A stretch of DNA of 64,000 nt from Paenibacillus qinlingensis (GTDB taxonomy: Bacteria; Bacillota; Bacilli; Paenibacillales; NBRC-103111), in the NCBI RefSeq assembly GCF_013204845.1, contig NZ_JABMKY010000027.1, positions 61,355 to 125,354 of the forward strand. Direction: 5' to 3'. Numbering within the stretch: the first letter of the stretch is position 1; each line of letters starts with the position of its first letter. The position numbers and the translations under genes are program-made. The notes beneath the pieces were generated by a model. It was not told the DNA's origin. It saw only the letters and a program-made list of their open reading frames with translations, and ran no database searches. Positions 1-8,241 of this stretch are shown here, in pieces.

Positions 1-2
1 TG

Positions 3-398
3 GGTTTCTATAACAGAAATTTTGATTTCCTCTATACGTTGAATGGAAAAGTGTTCCCAGATGCGCCGATGTTCATGGTGAAGGAAGGGGATTTGGTTAA
101 AACGACGTTCATTAATCGCGGAAATGTCGAGCATCCGATGCATTTGCATGGACATCATGTGCTTGTCCTTTCACGCAATGGTAAGCCTTCCATCGGGAGT
201 CCTTGGTGGTCGGATACGCTAGATGTTCAGCCAGGCGAAACGTATGAGGTTGCTTTCGTGGCGAATAACCCTGGACTATGGATGGATCACTGCCATAACC
301 TTGTGCACGCTGCCGCGGGAATGTCGATGCATTTGATGTATGAAGGAGTGACAACGCCATTTTCGGTTGGAAGTGGTACACAGAATCATCCGGAGTGA
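3..398 (+). CDS. Multicopper oxidase, C-terminal fragment (cut by window edge)
   Basis: The reading frame is open from the first bases of the window, so the gene starts upstream and only about 131 C-terminal residues are visible. They carry the paired copper-binding signatures of the last cupredoxin domain: HPMHLHGH near the start and HCHNLVHAAAGM near the end. The second holds the type 1 copper cysteine, its histidine ligand and the axial methionine. Multicopper oxidases oxidise phenols, Cu(I) or other metal ions and reduce oxygen to water, usually outside the membrane. Substrate and signal peptide cannot be judged from this fragment. An in-frame TTG at 39 is not a real start, because conserved sequence continues upstream of it. 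Confidence 0.9.
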   Translation, partial: GFYNRNFDFLYTLNGKVFPDAPMFMVKEGDLVKTTFINRGNVEHPMHLHGHHVLVLSRNGKPSIGSPWWSDTLDVQPGETYEVAFVANNPGLWMDHCHNLVHAAAGMSMHLMYEGVTTPFSVGSGTQNHPE

Positions 399-478
399 AT
401 GGTCTTCACCATTTCGACAAGATTGGAAGCTCTATTTTCAAAAAAGAGGGAGGGCATGTCACATTAACTTACACACAG

Positions 479-508
479 TTGACAAAACATACCTTAGCAG
501 TTTACTCT
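479..508 (+). promoter_or_regulatory. Putative promoter of the riboswitch/deaminase transcript
   Basis: TTGACA at 479-484 is followed after 18 bp by TACTCT at 503-508. Transcription would start near 515, about 30 nt before the first aptamer stem. The -35 is perfect and the -10 is weak. Inferred from sequence only. Confidence 0.45.
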
Positions 509-543
509 AAAAGAGGAAGGCACGACAAATTGCATATGACCTC

Positions 544-655
544 TTTCGTATAACCTTAATAATTGGATTAAGGGTCTCTACTTAGAAACCGTAAATTTCT
601 AGCTACGAAAAATGTGCACTGAGAAACAGGCATATTTTTCATGGCTAGTTTTTTT
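544..655 (+). promoter_or_regulatory. Variant purine riboswitch, probably 8-oxoguanine class, with terminator platform
   Basis: A purine-riboswitch fold is visible. P1 pairs TTTCGTA (544-550) with TACGAAA (604-610). P2 pairs 554-560 with 567-573. P3 pairs 583-588 with 596-601. L2 ends in GG (565-566) and L3 is CCGTAAA (589-595), giving the usual loop-loop GG/CC contacts. J2/3 reads GTCTCTAC (574-581), close to the consensus. The J3/1 side reads A-G-C-T-A instead of G-A-C-T-A, so the ligand pocket differs from guanine and adenine riboswitches. The 3' strands of P3 and P1 are also the 5' arm of a long terminator hairpin (599-648) followed by seven T (649-655). Ligand binding should therefore block the terminator, making an ON switch. 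A rare variant class from Paenibacillaceae that senses 8-oxoguanine and lies in front of 8-oxoguanine deaminase genes is known. The gene context here matches it. Confidence 0.85.
599..655 (+). terminator. Riboswitch-controlled intrinsic terminator
   Basis: The arms 599-617 and 630-648 pair over most of their length (CTAGC with GCTAG at the base, then a long A/T stretch). The T-run is 649-655. The hairpin uses bases that the aptamer needs for P1 and P3, so the two structures exclude each other. Confidence 0.8.
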
Positions 656-699
656 GTGCCTATATTTTCATATATTAGGGGAGTAGGAGGTTTTGATCG

Positions 700-2034
700 A
701 TGACAACAATTTTAATTAAAGATGCTCAGATCGTGACCATGAATCGGAGCGGAGACATCATAACGGGGGATATACTCATCGAAAATGATCGCATAACCGC
801 GATCGGACCCGATTTGAACCCTACACACCCAGATAAAATTATCAACGCTAAGAATCGCACGATCATTCCAGGCTTTATTCAGACGCATATCCACCTGTGC
901 CAGACGTTGTTCCGTGGTAAGGGAGACGATCTCGAGCTTATGGATTGGTTAAAAAAGCGCATTTGGCCGCTGGAAGCCTCCCATGATGAGGAGTCGATCT
1001 ACTATTCGGCGATGCTCGGCATCGGGGAACTGATTCAAAGCGGCACCACAACCATTGTGGATATGGAGACGGTTCACCATACGGATTTTGCTTTTCAAGC
1101 CATTGCTGAGAGCGGGATTCGTGCGCTGTCAGGCAAGGTGATGATGGACAAAGGGGACGAAGTTCCGTTTGCCTTGCAGGAAAATACGACGGAATCGCTT
1201 CAACAAAGCGTTGATTTGCTGGAAAAATGGAACGGGCACGACGGTGGCCGTATTCAGTACGCGTTCTCGCCGCGTTTTGTTATCTCGTGTACGGAAGAGC
1301 TGCTGCGCGAGGTTCGTAATTTGTCGGAACAGTACAACGTGAAGGTCCACACGCACGCTTCTGAAAATCTCGGTGAAATCGAGATCGTGCAAGCCGAAAC
1401 GGGCATGCGCAACGTCGTCTACCTCGATCATCTCGGCTTGGCGAACGAGCGGCTGATCTTAGCGCATTGCATCTGGCTCGATGAGCAAGAAAAACGCATC
1501 ATCCACGAGCGCGGCGTGCATGTCAGCCACTGCCCTGGCTCCAACCTGAAGCTGGCTTCAGGGATCGCCGAGACGCCCGAGATGCTCAAACTAGACATCT
1601 CGGTTAGCCTAGGGGCAGATGGTGCGCCGTGCAACAACAATCTCGATATGTTCAACGAGATGCGGCTCGCTGCGCTCATCCAGAAGCCCGTGCACGGACC
1701 GACGGCGATGAACGCGCAGACGGTGTTCCGCATGGCGACCATCGGCGGCGCTCGCGCCGTTGGCATGGCTGATGAGATCGGCTCTTTAGAAGTCGGCAAG
1801 AAAGCCGACCTCGCGATCCTCGATCTCAACAACTTCCACACGTATCCGTCTTACGACGTGGATCCGATCTCGCGCATCGTCTACTCGGCGACGCGTGCTG
1901 ATGTCGAAACGACCATCATCAATGGTCGGATCGTCATGGAAAACCGCATCCTGCGGACGGTTGATAAGGACATCGTCCTGCCCGAAGCGAACCGCTCGAT
2001 TCAGCGGTTGTTGAAGAGAGCGAACCTGCGCTAG
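700..2034 (+). CDS. 8-Oxoguanine deaminase (amidohydrolase family)
   Basis: A 444-residue cytosolic amidohydrolase of the TIM-barrel group that includes guanine, 8-oxoguanine and S-adenosylhomocysteine/methylthioadenosine deaminases. Visible metal and catalytic residues are H63 and H65 in THIHLCQ, H219 with E222 in HASEN, H256 in LAHC, H277 in VSHCPGSN, and D307 in GADGAP. The family hydrolyses the exocyclic amino group; 8-oxoguanine would give urate plus ammonia. By family alone the substrate is ambiguous. The variant purine riboswitch in the leader, whose known relatives always precede 8-oxoguanine deaminases, is the reason for the specific call. GGAGG at 686-690 sits 9 nt before the ATG. 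Transcribed alone, with a strong terminator after it. Likely role: salvage or disposal of oxidised guanine. Confidence 0.85.
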   Translation: MTTILIKDAQIVTMNRSGDIITGDILIENDRITAIGPDLNPTHPDKIINAKNRTIIPGFIQTHIHLCQTLFRGKGDDLELMDWLKKRIWPLEASHDEESIYYSAMLGIGELIQSGTTTIVDMETVHHTDFAFQAIAESGIRALSGKVMMDKGDEVPFALQENTTESLQQSVDLLEKWNGHDGGRIQYAFSPRFVISCTEELLREVRNLSEQYNVKVHTHASENLGEIEIVQAETGMRNVVYLDHLGLANERLILAHCIWLDEQEKRIIHERGVHVSHCPGSNLKLASGIAETPEMLKLDISVSLGADGAPCNNNLDMFNEMRLAALIQKPVHGPTAMNAQTVFRMATIGGARAVGMADEIGSLEVGKKADLAILDLNNFHTYPSYDVDPISRIVYSATRADVETTIINGRIVMENRILRTVDKDIVLPEANRSIQRLLKRANLR

Positions 2035-2056
2035 CGTTTATTAGCGCGACACAAAC

Positions 2057-2115
2057 AAGAAGAGACTGTACCCTACGTAGACTTTTCTACATAGGCACAG
2101 CCTCTTCTTTATTTT
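2057..2115 (+). terminator. Terminator of the deaminase gene
   Basis: Long hairpin with AAGAAGAG (2057-2064) at its 5' foot and CTCTTCTT (2102-2109) at its 3' foot, inner CTACGTAG/CTACATAG pairing, then TTATTTT. Almost symmetrical, so it may also act on the other strand. Confidence 0.8.
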
Positions 2116-2152
2116 AGGGGCGCGGCTCCCACAATGGCCGAAACGAGTATTG

Positions 2153-2340
2153 AAAGGGAACGTAGATGCCTTATTCCTTCGAAATCAGCCAATATTGACT
2201 CCAAAGGGGAACCTGAGTGCGATATTTGCCTGATTTCCCGGCATTTCAGGCATTTTTCAGCTAAATAGCGCACTGTGGTTCCCTTCGACGTCGAATTCGT
2301 CTATTTGGCAGCAATTAGCGCATTCTCGTTCCCTTTCAAA
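2153..2340. repeat. Four-unit inverted-dimer element, type A
   Basis: Fills most of the 384-bp gap between the deaminase and the next gene. Two units read forward (2153-2175 and 2203-2228) with core AAAGGGAAC, then AGTGCG, then ATTT. Two read in reverse (2263-2287 and 2311-2340) with the complementary core. Starts within each pair are about 50 bp apart, and the sequence between cores is also similar once the second half is inverted. The element is therefore two ~50-bp units facing two inverted copies, able to fold into one long hairpin. No ORF or transposase is associated. Four other elements in the window share this plan. Confidence 0.75.
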
Positions 2341-2418
2341 TGACTGGTGGGCTACGTCAGATGCCAAGAGGGATGAGGATCAAACACACGGTCCGACCTC
2401 CTTAGCCATTTAGCGTTT

Positions 2419-5073
2419 CTAGTGAATCAACCCTAACCATTTCCAATAAGGCACACACAGAAGTGCAAGCAGCAATACAGCTAATCCATAAGCAAATGCA
2501 ACCTTCTGGCCTTGTCGATGGCTAAACGCTTTCCCTTCGGAACTATAGTAAGCCGTCAAATACGTCGGCGATTGATACGCGAAAAAGAAAGGGTCTGTTG
2601 ACAATAGTACCACGAATACGAGAATCCATGGGTGAACCCCCGCTTGATTAGCCAGCGGCAGGAGTGCCGTGACCAGCAAAATAACAGCGGGATCGTCCCT
2701 GACGATCAACGTGACGATAAACGAGAGCACGATAACCGCGGCTAGGAAGAAGAATGGCGACGTTACGAAAATGCCCATATGCTGACCGAGGAATGAAGAC
2801 AGCGCTTCGACAAGTCCAAGCTCATTGGCAGCAGCCGAGAAGCTGAAGGCTACGCCAAGGAATAGCAGGAATGTCCAGTCGATGCCGGTTGAAATGGTTT
2901 TGCGGTCCAATACGCCGCTGATGACCAGTACGGCAAAGCCGATCAGCATAATCCAAGCGCTATCGATGCCGTGAAGCGGCTGTAGTACCAGCATGATGAT
3001 GCAGCTCAGGACAGTTACGACGGCAATACGCTCCTCGCGCGTCAGCGGTCCTAGCAGTCGTAACTGCTCGTCTAGAACGTCGGCAGCGATCGGCTTGGCG
3101 GAAGCTGTCTTGCGGAACATGATGAAGATAATGGTAAGCAGCACGCTGCTAAATATGATAAATGCCGGTAAGGCATAGAGAAACCATTGAATCCAGTTCA
3201 CAGGCGAAGCGCTGGTAACCAGTCCGAACGCCAGTACGTTTGTGTAGGAGCCCGTGAGCACAAACGGCGCTGTGAAGCCGTAGAACAGCATAGCGGTAAG
3301 GCCTAAGCCTGCTGCGCCATGACTGCGCGCTCCGAATCCCATGGATTCGGACAGCGTCTGAGCAATCGGCACGCCGAGTGATACCTTCGCTGAGGAGGAA
3401 GGGATCATCGGGTTGAGCATGATGCCGCCGGCCACGATGCCCCACAGCTGCCCGCGATAGTTCGCGGGGAAGCGCTTAAGGGCATGGAGGGAGAAGCGGT
3501 ATAAGAAGCCCGACTTCGTAATGACGGCGCTCATCGCCATGATGAAGATCATGTACAGCCAGGTCGGCGAGGCGAAGCCCGACAAGGCTATCTCGGGCTC
3601 GACGAGTCCGCCGAGCACCCAGAGCATGGCCATGCCCAAGGCTACGATGTAGTCGGGCATGATGTTCACGATCCAGAGGATCACGGCGGCTAAGCCGATC
3701 CCGATAAAGTCCATGCCGTGGCGGGACAACCCCGCAACGGGCTCGGCGACGTGGAAGCCGAGCACGGAGGCCACGGCCAGGATGACAGCCGCTAGGCCCA
3801 GCCAGCGGCTACGATCACTAAGCCGCCCCGCGCCTGCGGCGAGGCGCTCGCTCTTGCTTCTGGCCAGCATCTGCTTGGCCAGACCGAAGCTTTGGTCGCC
3901 GCTGCGCTTGGTCGACCCCGAGCTCGACAGCGCGGTTGACTCCGCGAGCTGCAAATACTCGAGCGCAAGCTGCTTTCGCCCCAGCTTGCGGCACAAATCA
4001 GCCCCCCACTCGTAGACGGTGGCGAGCTGCTGCGCCGAATAGGCGGCACCTCGCTGATCCAGCGCCGCCTCGACGATGGACAAGCCCGCTTCAGGCGCGT
4101 GTTCCACGCAGTAGCGGACATAGGCCCACAAGACCGCGTAACGCGCGACGAGCAGCTCATCCGGGCAGCGCCGAAGCGCCTGGCCGATCGACCGTTGCTG
4201 CCGCTCAGACTCGTCCAGAGCAGCTTTTGCTGCCATCTCTGCCTTTTCCACTAATTCACCCGCTGCAATAGCCGCGACCTCCAGCGCCAGCTCCCACTCA
4301 TTGCGCGCAGCATAGACCTCAACCACCGACGCCCAATCACCTTCGGTTCGATAGTAAGCCAAAGCCTGATCCACCCACAGCTGCTGCTGACGCTCACCAT
4401 ACCGCTGTGGCAGGATGTCGAGCAGAACACGAGCGATTTCGGGCCGCATGTGAACGGAATCACGCTCCACGTCCTCCTGGACGAACCGTCCAAGAGCAGC
4501 GTAAGCCTGATTGGCATCTTCTATGGTCATACCGAAGAGATGCTTGAGCAGTCCATCACGCACACTTGGCAAGCAAGCGCACGCGAGAAGGAAATCCCGC
4601 AAATGCGTCGGCAGCAGCTCCACCTCATGCAATACCCATTGGGCTTTCGCTTCCTTGGAGGCTTGTAAGCGACCATTGGTTGATACCAACCGTTGCGACA
4701 ACAGCCGAATGAAATAGGAAGAGATCTGCGGCTGCTCAACGACTAACCGATCGAAGGTTTCTCGATCAATATAGTAGAGAACGCTTTCTATAGCTATGAT
4801 TGCCGTTGCTGATCTGGGCTCGTTCGTTAACAACGCCATTTCACCGAGCGTATCTCCATCCTGTAAGCTCGCGAGCGACTGCCTTGTACCATCTTGCTTC
4901 TGAGAGAACAGCTCAATTCTCCCGCTCTCAATCAGATACATGCTGTCACCAGGATCGCCTTGTTCGAACAGCATATCTCCAGCTTGCCCCTTCACCATGT
5001 CCAATTTGCCCAGAAGCTTGGCTAACTCTATGTTAGAGAAGTCCTTAAACATCTCCATATCTTTAATTGCCAC
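2419..5073 (-). CDS. Cyclic-nucleotide-binding domain / helical repeat / SLC13-type anion transporter fusion
   Basis: About 884 residues in three parts. Residues ~5-120 form a CRP-like cyclic-nucleotide-binding domain with the phosphate-cassette motif GEMALL..EPRSATA. Residues ~140-400 are soluble, helical and rich in Ala/Leu, resembling TPR-like repeats. Residues ~425-884 form a hydrophobic permease with about ten to twelve membrane segments, resembling the divalent-anion:sodium symporter (DASS/SLC13) family. That family carries dicarboxylates, citrate or sulfate. The arrangement suggests transport gated by a nucleotide or another small ligand, but the ligand is not known. Start: I prefer GTG at 5073, which has AAGGAG at 5086-5091. 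A TTG at 5154 would add 27 residues of no obvious family match. The gene is monocistronic. The region 3690-4210 is distinctly richer in G+C than the rest. Confidence 0.75.
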   Translation of the reverse strand: MAIKDMEMFKDFSNIELAKLLGKLDMVKGQAGDMLFEQGDPGDSMYLIESGRIELFSQKQDGTRQSLASLQDGDTLGEMALLTNEPRSATAIIAIESVLYYIDRETFDRLVVEQPQISSYFIRLLSQRLVSTNGRLQASKEAKAQWVLHEVELLPTHLRDFLLACACLPSVRDGLLKHLFGMTIEDANQAYAALGRFVQEDVERDSVHMRPEIARVLLDILPQRYGERQQQLWVDQALAYYRTEGDWASVVEVYAARNEWELALEVAAIAAGELVEKAEMAAKAALDESERQQRSIGQALRRCPDELLVARYAVLWAYVRYCVEHAPEAGLSIVEAALDQRGAAYSAQQLATVYEWGADLCRKLGRKQLALEYLQLAESTALSSSGSTKRSGDQSFGLAKQMLARSKSERLAAGAGRLSDRSRWLGLAAVILAVASVLGFHVAEPVAGLSRHGMDFIGIGLAAVILWIVNIMPDYIVALGMAMLWVLGGLVEPEIALSGFASPTWLYMIFIMAMSAVITKSGFLYRFSLHALKRFPANYRGQLWGIVAGGIMLNPMIPSSSAKVSLGVPIAQTLSESMGFGARSHGAAGLGLTAMLFYGFTAPFVLTGSYTNVLAFGLVTSASPVNWIQWFLYALPAFIIFSSVLLTIIFIMFRKTASAKPIAADVLDEQLRLLGPLTREERIAVVTVLSCIIMLVLQPLHGIDSAWIMLIGFAVLVISGVLDRKTISTGIDWTFLLFLGVAFSFSAAANELGLVEALSSFLGQHMGIFVTSPFFFLAAVIVLSFIVTLIVRDDPAVILLVTALLPLANQAGVHPWILVFVVLLSTDPFFFAYQSPTYLTAYYSSEGKAFSHRQGQKVAFAYGLAVLLLALLCVPYWKWLGLIH

Positions 5074-5191
5074 GAATGATCTACTCTCCTTGCACGATGC
5101 ATAACAATGCTCGAAGCTTTTTACTCCAAGAATACTGTACGCTTGGTATGACAAATTTGTCTACACAAATTGCTAGCAGCCTCCCGAACGC

Positions 5192-5231
5192 AAAAAAAGA
5201 AAGACCCTTAACCGAAGTTAAGAGCCTTTCT
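5192..5231 (-). terminator. Terminator of the cold-shock gene
   Basis: On the minus strand AGAAAGGCTCTTAAC pairs with GTTAAGGGTCTTTCT around a TTCG loop and is followed by seven T. Confidence 0.9.
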
Positions 5232-5259
5232 GGAGAATGCTATATTTGCAAGCTGAAGC

Positions 5260-5460
5260 TTACAGTTTTACAACGTTCTCAGCTTGTGGTCCGCGGTTGC
5301 CTTGAACTACGTTGAACTCAACGCGTTGGCCTTCGTCCAAAGATTTGAAACCTTCGCCAGTGATTGCGGAGAAATGTACGAATACATCGTTTCCACCTTC
5401 AACTTCGATAAATCCAAATCCTTTTTCTGCGTTAAACCATTTAACTGTTCCTACTGCCAT
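5260..5460 (-). CDS. Cold-shock protein (CspA/CspB family)
   Basis: A 66-residue single OB-fold protein. It carries both RNA-binding motifs of the family: KGFGFI (RNP1) and DVFVHF (RNP2). It binds single-stranded RNA and DNA and acts as an RNA chaperone at low temperature. The start is the ATG at 5460, placed by GGAGG at 5470-5474 and by the usual N-terminus MAVGTVKWFN; an upstream in-frame codon at 5475 lies inside the ribosome site. A promoter at 5601-5629 would give an untranslated leader of about 130 nt, typical of cold-induced csp genes. Monocistronic with its own terminator. Confidence 0.97.
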   Translation of the reverse strand: MAVGTVKWFNAEKGFGFIEVEGGNDVFVHFSAITGEGFKSLDEGQRVEFNVVQGNRGPQAENVVKL

Positions 5461-5600
5461 GGGTAATACCTCCAAAGTTTTATTAACATGTCTTTTTTCT
5501 TGTTTCGAACAAAAAAATTACACATTGGAAAAGGTTTCATTTACTTAAATGATAACCCTTTGCAATACGCAATTCAGGTTTTCCCTTTAAGACTATTAAT

Positions 5601-5629
5601 ACTGTACCACACTATATTAGGTATTGCAA
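5601..5629 (-). promoter_or_regulatory. Putative csp promoter
   Basis: Read on the minus strand: TTGCAA (5629-5624), 17-bp spacer, TACAGT (5606-5601). It lies just past the stop of the upstream XRE gene and predicts a long leader for csp. Confidence 0.5.
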
Positions 5630-5848
5630 TTATACCTGAGAGGGATTTATTGCTAACGAGACAAAGGATTCACGATCCTCAATTTTAAGTGCTATAGCTA
5701 GTGCTAATGCGACATCTTTCGACGGGATAATTCGACCATTTTCGATAGAATTTATGATGGAATAGCTGATCCCCGCTTTCTCTCCAAGTTTACGAAGTGT
5801 AAGATTTTCCTGCTGTCTCAGCTCTTTGAGCCGGATGTGGAAGGACAT
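5630..5848 (-). CDS. Small XRE-family helix-turn-helix regulator
   Basis: 72 residues, essentially one HTH_3 domain. The sequence around LTLRKLGEKAGISYSIINSI and the following ENGRIIPS matches the helix-turn-helix of Cro/CI-type repressors. No second domain is present. GAGGTGGGG precedes the ATG. It starts 12 bp after the stop of the MazG-like gene on the same strand, so the two are probably co-transcribed. Targets are unknown. Such single-domain proteins also occur as antitoxins, but no toxin partner is visible. Confidence 0.85.
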   Translation of the reverse strand: MSFHIRLKELRQQENLTLRKLGEKAGISYSIINSIENGRIIPSKDVALALAIALKIEDRESFVSLAINPSQV

Positions 5849-5860
5849 GCTCGCCCCACC

Positions 5861-6259
5861 TCAACTTTCTTTATTTTTTTGTTTTTGAATTTCAGTTCTA
5901 ATTTTGTCGAATGGGTCTTCCCAGTGCGGCGGCTTGATGGTTTTACCCATTTCATTCTTATGAACCTTCCCATCGGGCCAAACCTTGGACATATTCGCGT
6001 GCTGTACGATATCGAAGATCGGTCCAGGCTCTACACCCATTTCAACAAGCGTCCCTAGTACAAAATACAATTCATCAATCATCGCATCTACTTCATCTTC
6101 TAATGTAGCTGCTTCTTCAAATTCATTGAGCTCTTCTTGCATCCACGCCAGGCGCGCGGCTTTACGCTGAGCAGATAGGCGCTGTGGTGATGCGCCCACT
6201 GGGTGCTCAAACGTTTCATGGAACTTCTTCACAGCATCGAAGGCTAGCTTTAATGTCAT
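5861..6259 (-). CDS. MazG-like nucleotide pyrophosphohydrolase
   Basis: 132 residues with the all-alpha NTP pyrophosphohydrolase pattern: EELNEFEEA around residue 40 and DEVDAMIDELYFVLG around residues 54-68. These supply the acidic residues that bind Mg2+ in this superfamily. The C-terminal part (HANMSKVWPDGK, then KPPHWEDP) matches a subgroup often annotated as PRA-PH/MazG-like or Cof-like pyrophosphohydrolase. Members hydrolyse (d)NTPs to monophosphate plus pyrophosphate; the exact nucleotide cannot be predicted. First gene of a likely two-gene unit with the XRE regulator. Confidence 0.75.
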   Translation of the reverse strand: MTLKLAFDAVKKFHETFEHPVGASPQRLSAQRKAARLAWMQEELNEFEEAATLEDEVDAMIDELYFVLGTLVEMGVEPGPIFDIVQHANMSKVWPDGKVHKNEMGKTIKPPHWEDPFDKIRTEIQKQKNKES

Positions 6260-6343
6260 TGTATCTGATCTCCCTTAACATGGTTATAGATTTCTACTAT
6301 ATACCACCCGAAGGGAGTTGTGGTCAATATGTCTGATGATTTT

Positions 6344-6883
6344 TTAAAAATGACGTCCCATAATAAAACGATCTTTCCAATAGCCTGAGGTCATGGAACG
6401 TATTACGACACCTGAGCTTGTTGTATTGCTAATAAACTGGCCATTGCCGACATAGATACCTACATGATTAATGCGGCCTGGTGTCGATGTACTGAACATG
6501 ACGAGGTCGCCCTTGCTTAGGCTTGTCTTCTTGGAGACGCGGGTTCCTAGCTTCGCTTGCGCTTGGGAGCCCCATGGAAGCGTGATCCCATTCTTGCTAA
6601 AAACTAACTGTGTATAGGCAGAGCAGTCCAGGATTAGACGGCTAGTATTTCTAGTACCATATCGGTAAGTGACGTCCCCGATGTACGACTTCGCTGTACG
6701 CACAATGCTCTCTGCACGGGACGTGCTTGTAGCTGTCGCTGTCGCGGCAGCTACCACCCCATTCGTGGTTGTCGTCGCAGCAGAGGCCGCTTGCGGGCTT
6801 AATAACGCAGTTCCCGCGATTAGCAAGGATAGACTTAGACCTACGACAGTTGAATTAAGGTGGTTCTTCTTCATAACAGGCAT
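6344..6883 (-). CDS. Secreted NlpC/P60 cell-wall endopeptidase
   Basis: 179 residues. An N-terminal signal peptide (KK, hydrophobic stretch, cleavage near AASA at ~34-35) is followed by a Thr/Ala-rich linker and one NlpC/P60 domain from ~60. Catalytic Cys is in LDCSAYTQ and catalytic His in INHVGIYVGNG. The family cleaves D-glutamyl-diaminopimelate bonds in peptidoglycan stem peptides. No LysM or SH3 wall-binding domain is present, so the enzyme may diffuse or bind the wall through the domain itself. AAGGAGG lies 9 nt before the ATG at 6883, favouring it over the second Met three codons later. Confidence 0.92.
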   Translation of the reverse strand: MPVMKKNHLNSTVVGLSLSLLIAGTALLSPQAASAATTTTNGVVAAATATATSTSRAESIVRTAKSYIGDVTYRYGTRNTSRLILDCSAYTQLVFSKNGITLPWGSQAQAKLGTRVSKKTSLSKGDLVMFSTSTPGRINHVGIYVGNGQFISNTTSSGVVIRSMTSGYWKDRFIMGRHF

Positions 6884-7040
6884 GATTGATTTCCTCCTTG
6901 GGCATGAAATATGTGCTTATGGGATCTGCTACTACCATAGCACAAGCCCCATGCCCTAATATTTAACAAAAAAGGAGGAAAGTCGCATCACACCTAATCG
7001 TAGGCACTATTCTGAGAATTTCATGAGAATTCGATGAGAA

Positions 7041-8237
7041 TCAATCTCTTGACACCAATGAATCCGCTTTATCTCCAGTATGTTCCTGCCGAAACTCTGA
7101 CGGGGTCACACCATATTTCTTCTTAAACACCTGAGAGAAATGCCTCATATCTTGATAGCCGATGCGTTCGGCAACGTCCGCCAGCTTGATCTTGGGATTC
7201 AGCAGCAACTGCTTCGCCTGCTCTAGCCGCAAGTTAATGACGAATTCCTTGAAACCCTGACCTGTCTTCTGTTTAAACAACTGGCTAAAGTACACGGGGT
7301 TTAAATACACGATGGAAGCTACTTTCTCAAGCGATAAGTCGTCTTGATAGTGCGTGCGCATATATTGCAGAGCCACTTCAACAGAACGATCACTGCCGCT
7401 GGCATGATACTCATAGACCTGTGTTGTTGATGCCTGCCGCATCCGCTGCACCTCGGCAGGTACGGACTGGAATTGCTCAATCCGCTCCGTAGTCATGATC
7501 TGGAACGGCACCTTCAAATATTTAATGAGATGGCTGCGAAGCTCCTCAACGAGATGTGCGATGCTTGTTCCTTCAGGCAGAGTCACGAGTCCGAGCAAGC
7601 TTTTGCTGTCGTGTACAGTCACGAAACCTTTGCCGTAGCGTTCGATCAGCTCCAACAGGACGTTCTCGATAATGAAATTTTCCAAGAAAACAGCCTTATC
7701 CGTCTCCATTTTGACCATAATCAGATAGAAGTAAGGATGCTGCTCCACGAATGGCCCCATATCAATTCGCCCCGTATCCAAACCCTGCACCCAGCGCTGA
7801 AACACAGCTTCTTGCAGATATTTGCGATTCGTCTTGAGCAGTTCCGCTTCCTCGATCAGTTCGGTATCATGGGCGATTTCCTCGCTTAGCTTCCTAATCA
7901 TGTCGCTCAACACTTCTTTACCGATTGGTTTCAGCAAATAGTCCTTTGCACCAAGGCGCACAGCTTCTTGTGCATAGGAGAACTCCGAATACGCCGAGAT
8001 TACGACCCATTTTACATGGGGATGCCGGCTTCGCGACATATTCATGAGCTCTAAGCCGGTCATCCCGGGCATGAGAATGTCTGTTAACACGATGTGTATG
8101 GATTGACTCCGCAGTATCGTGATCGCTTGCTCCGCATTGGAGGCCAAATGTATAGTGTGCTCAGGAAAGCGATTCTGCAGCGTACGTTGAATGCCTTCTC
8201 GAATAATCGTCTCGTCATCCACAATTAGAATATCCAC
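7041..8237 (-). CDS. Two-component response regulator, YesN type (receiver + AraC domain)
   Basis: 398 residues. The receiver domain is 1-120 with acidic pocket D7/D8 and phospho-acceptor D53 in LTDILMPG. The AraC-type double helix-turn-helix at ~285-385 contains YFSQLFKQKTGQGFKEF and MRHFSQVFKKKYGVTPSEF. The middle ~150 residues are a linker common to YesN-like regulators. GTG start with AGGGGG upstream. Four bp separate it from the histidine kinase gene, so the two are co-translated. The partner kinase senses an extracellular signal, and this protein presumably activates the adjacent sugar importer and lyase genes. Confidence 0.93.
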   Translation of the reverse strand: MDILIVDDETIIREGIQRTLQNRFPEHTIHLASNAEQAITILRSQSIHIVLTDILMPGMTGLELMNMSRSRHPHVKWVVISAYSEFSYAQEAVRLGAKDYLLKPIGKEVLSDMIRKLSEEIAHDTELIEEAELLKTNRKYLQEAVFQRWVQGLDTGRIDMGPFVEQHPYFYLIMVKMETDKAVFLENFIIENVLLELIERYGKGFVTVHDSKSLLGLVTLPEGTSIAHLVEELRSHLIKYLKVPFQIMTTERIEQFQSVPAEVQRMRQASTTQVYEYHASGSDRSVEVALQYMRTHYQDDLSLEKVASIVYLNPVYFSQLFKQKTGQGFKEFVINLRLEQAKQLLLNPKIKLADVAERIGYQDMRHFSQVFKKKYGVTPSEFRQEHTGDKADSLVSRD

Positions 8238-8241
8238 GTTT

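Noticed and set aside
544..610. Ordinary guanine or adenine riboswitch
   Set aside because: The J3/1 region departs from both, and the gene downstream and ON-type platform fit the 8-oxoguanine variant better.
3659..4517. Several overlapping ORFs opposite and within the transporter fusion
   Set aside because: Shadow frames in a G+C-rich block; the fusion gene has domain support over the same bases.
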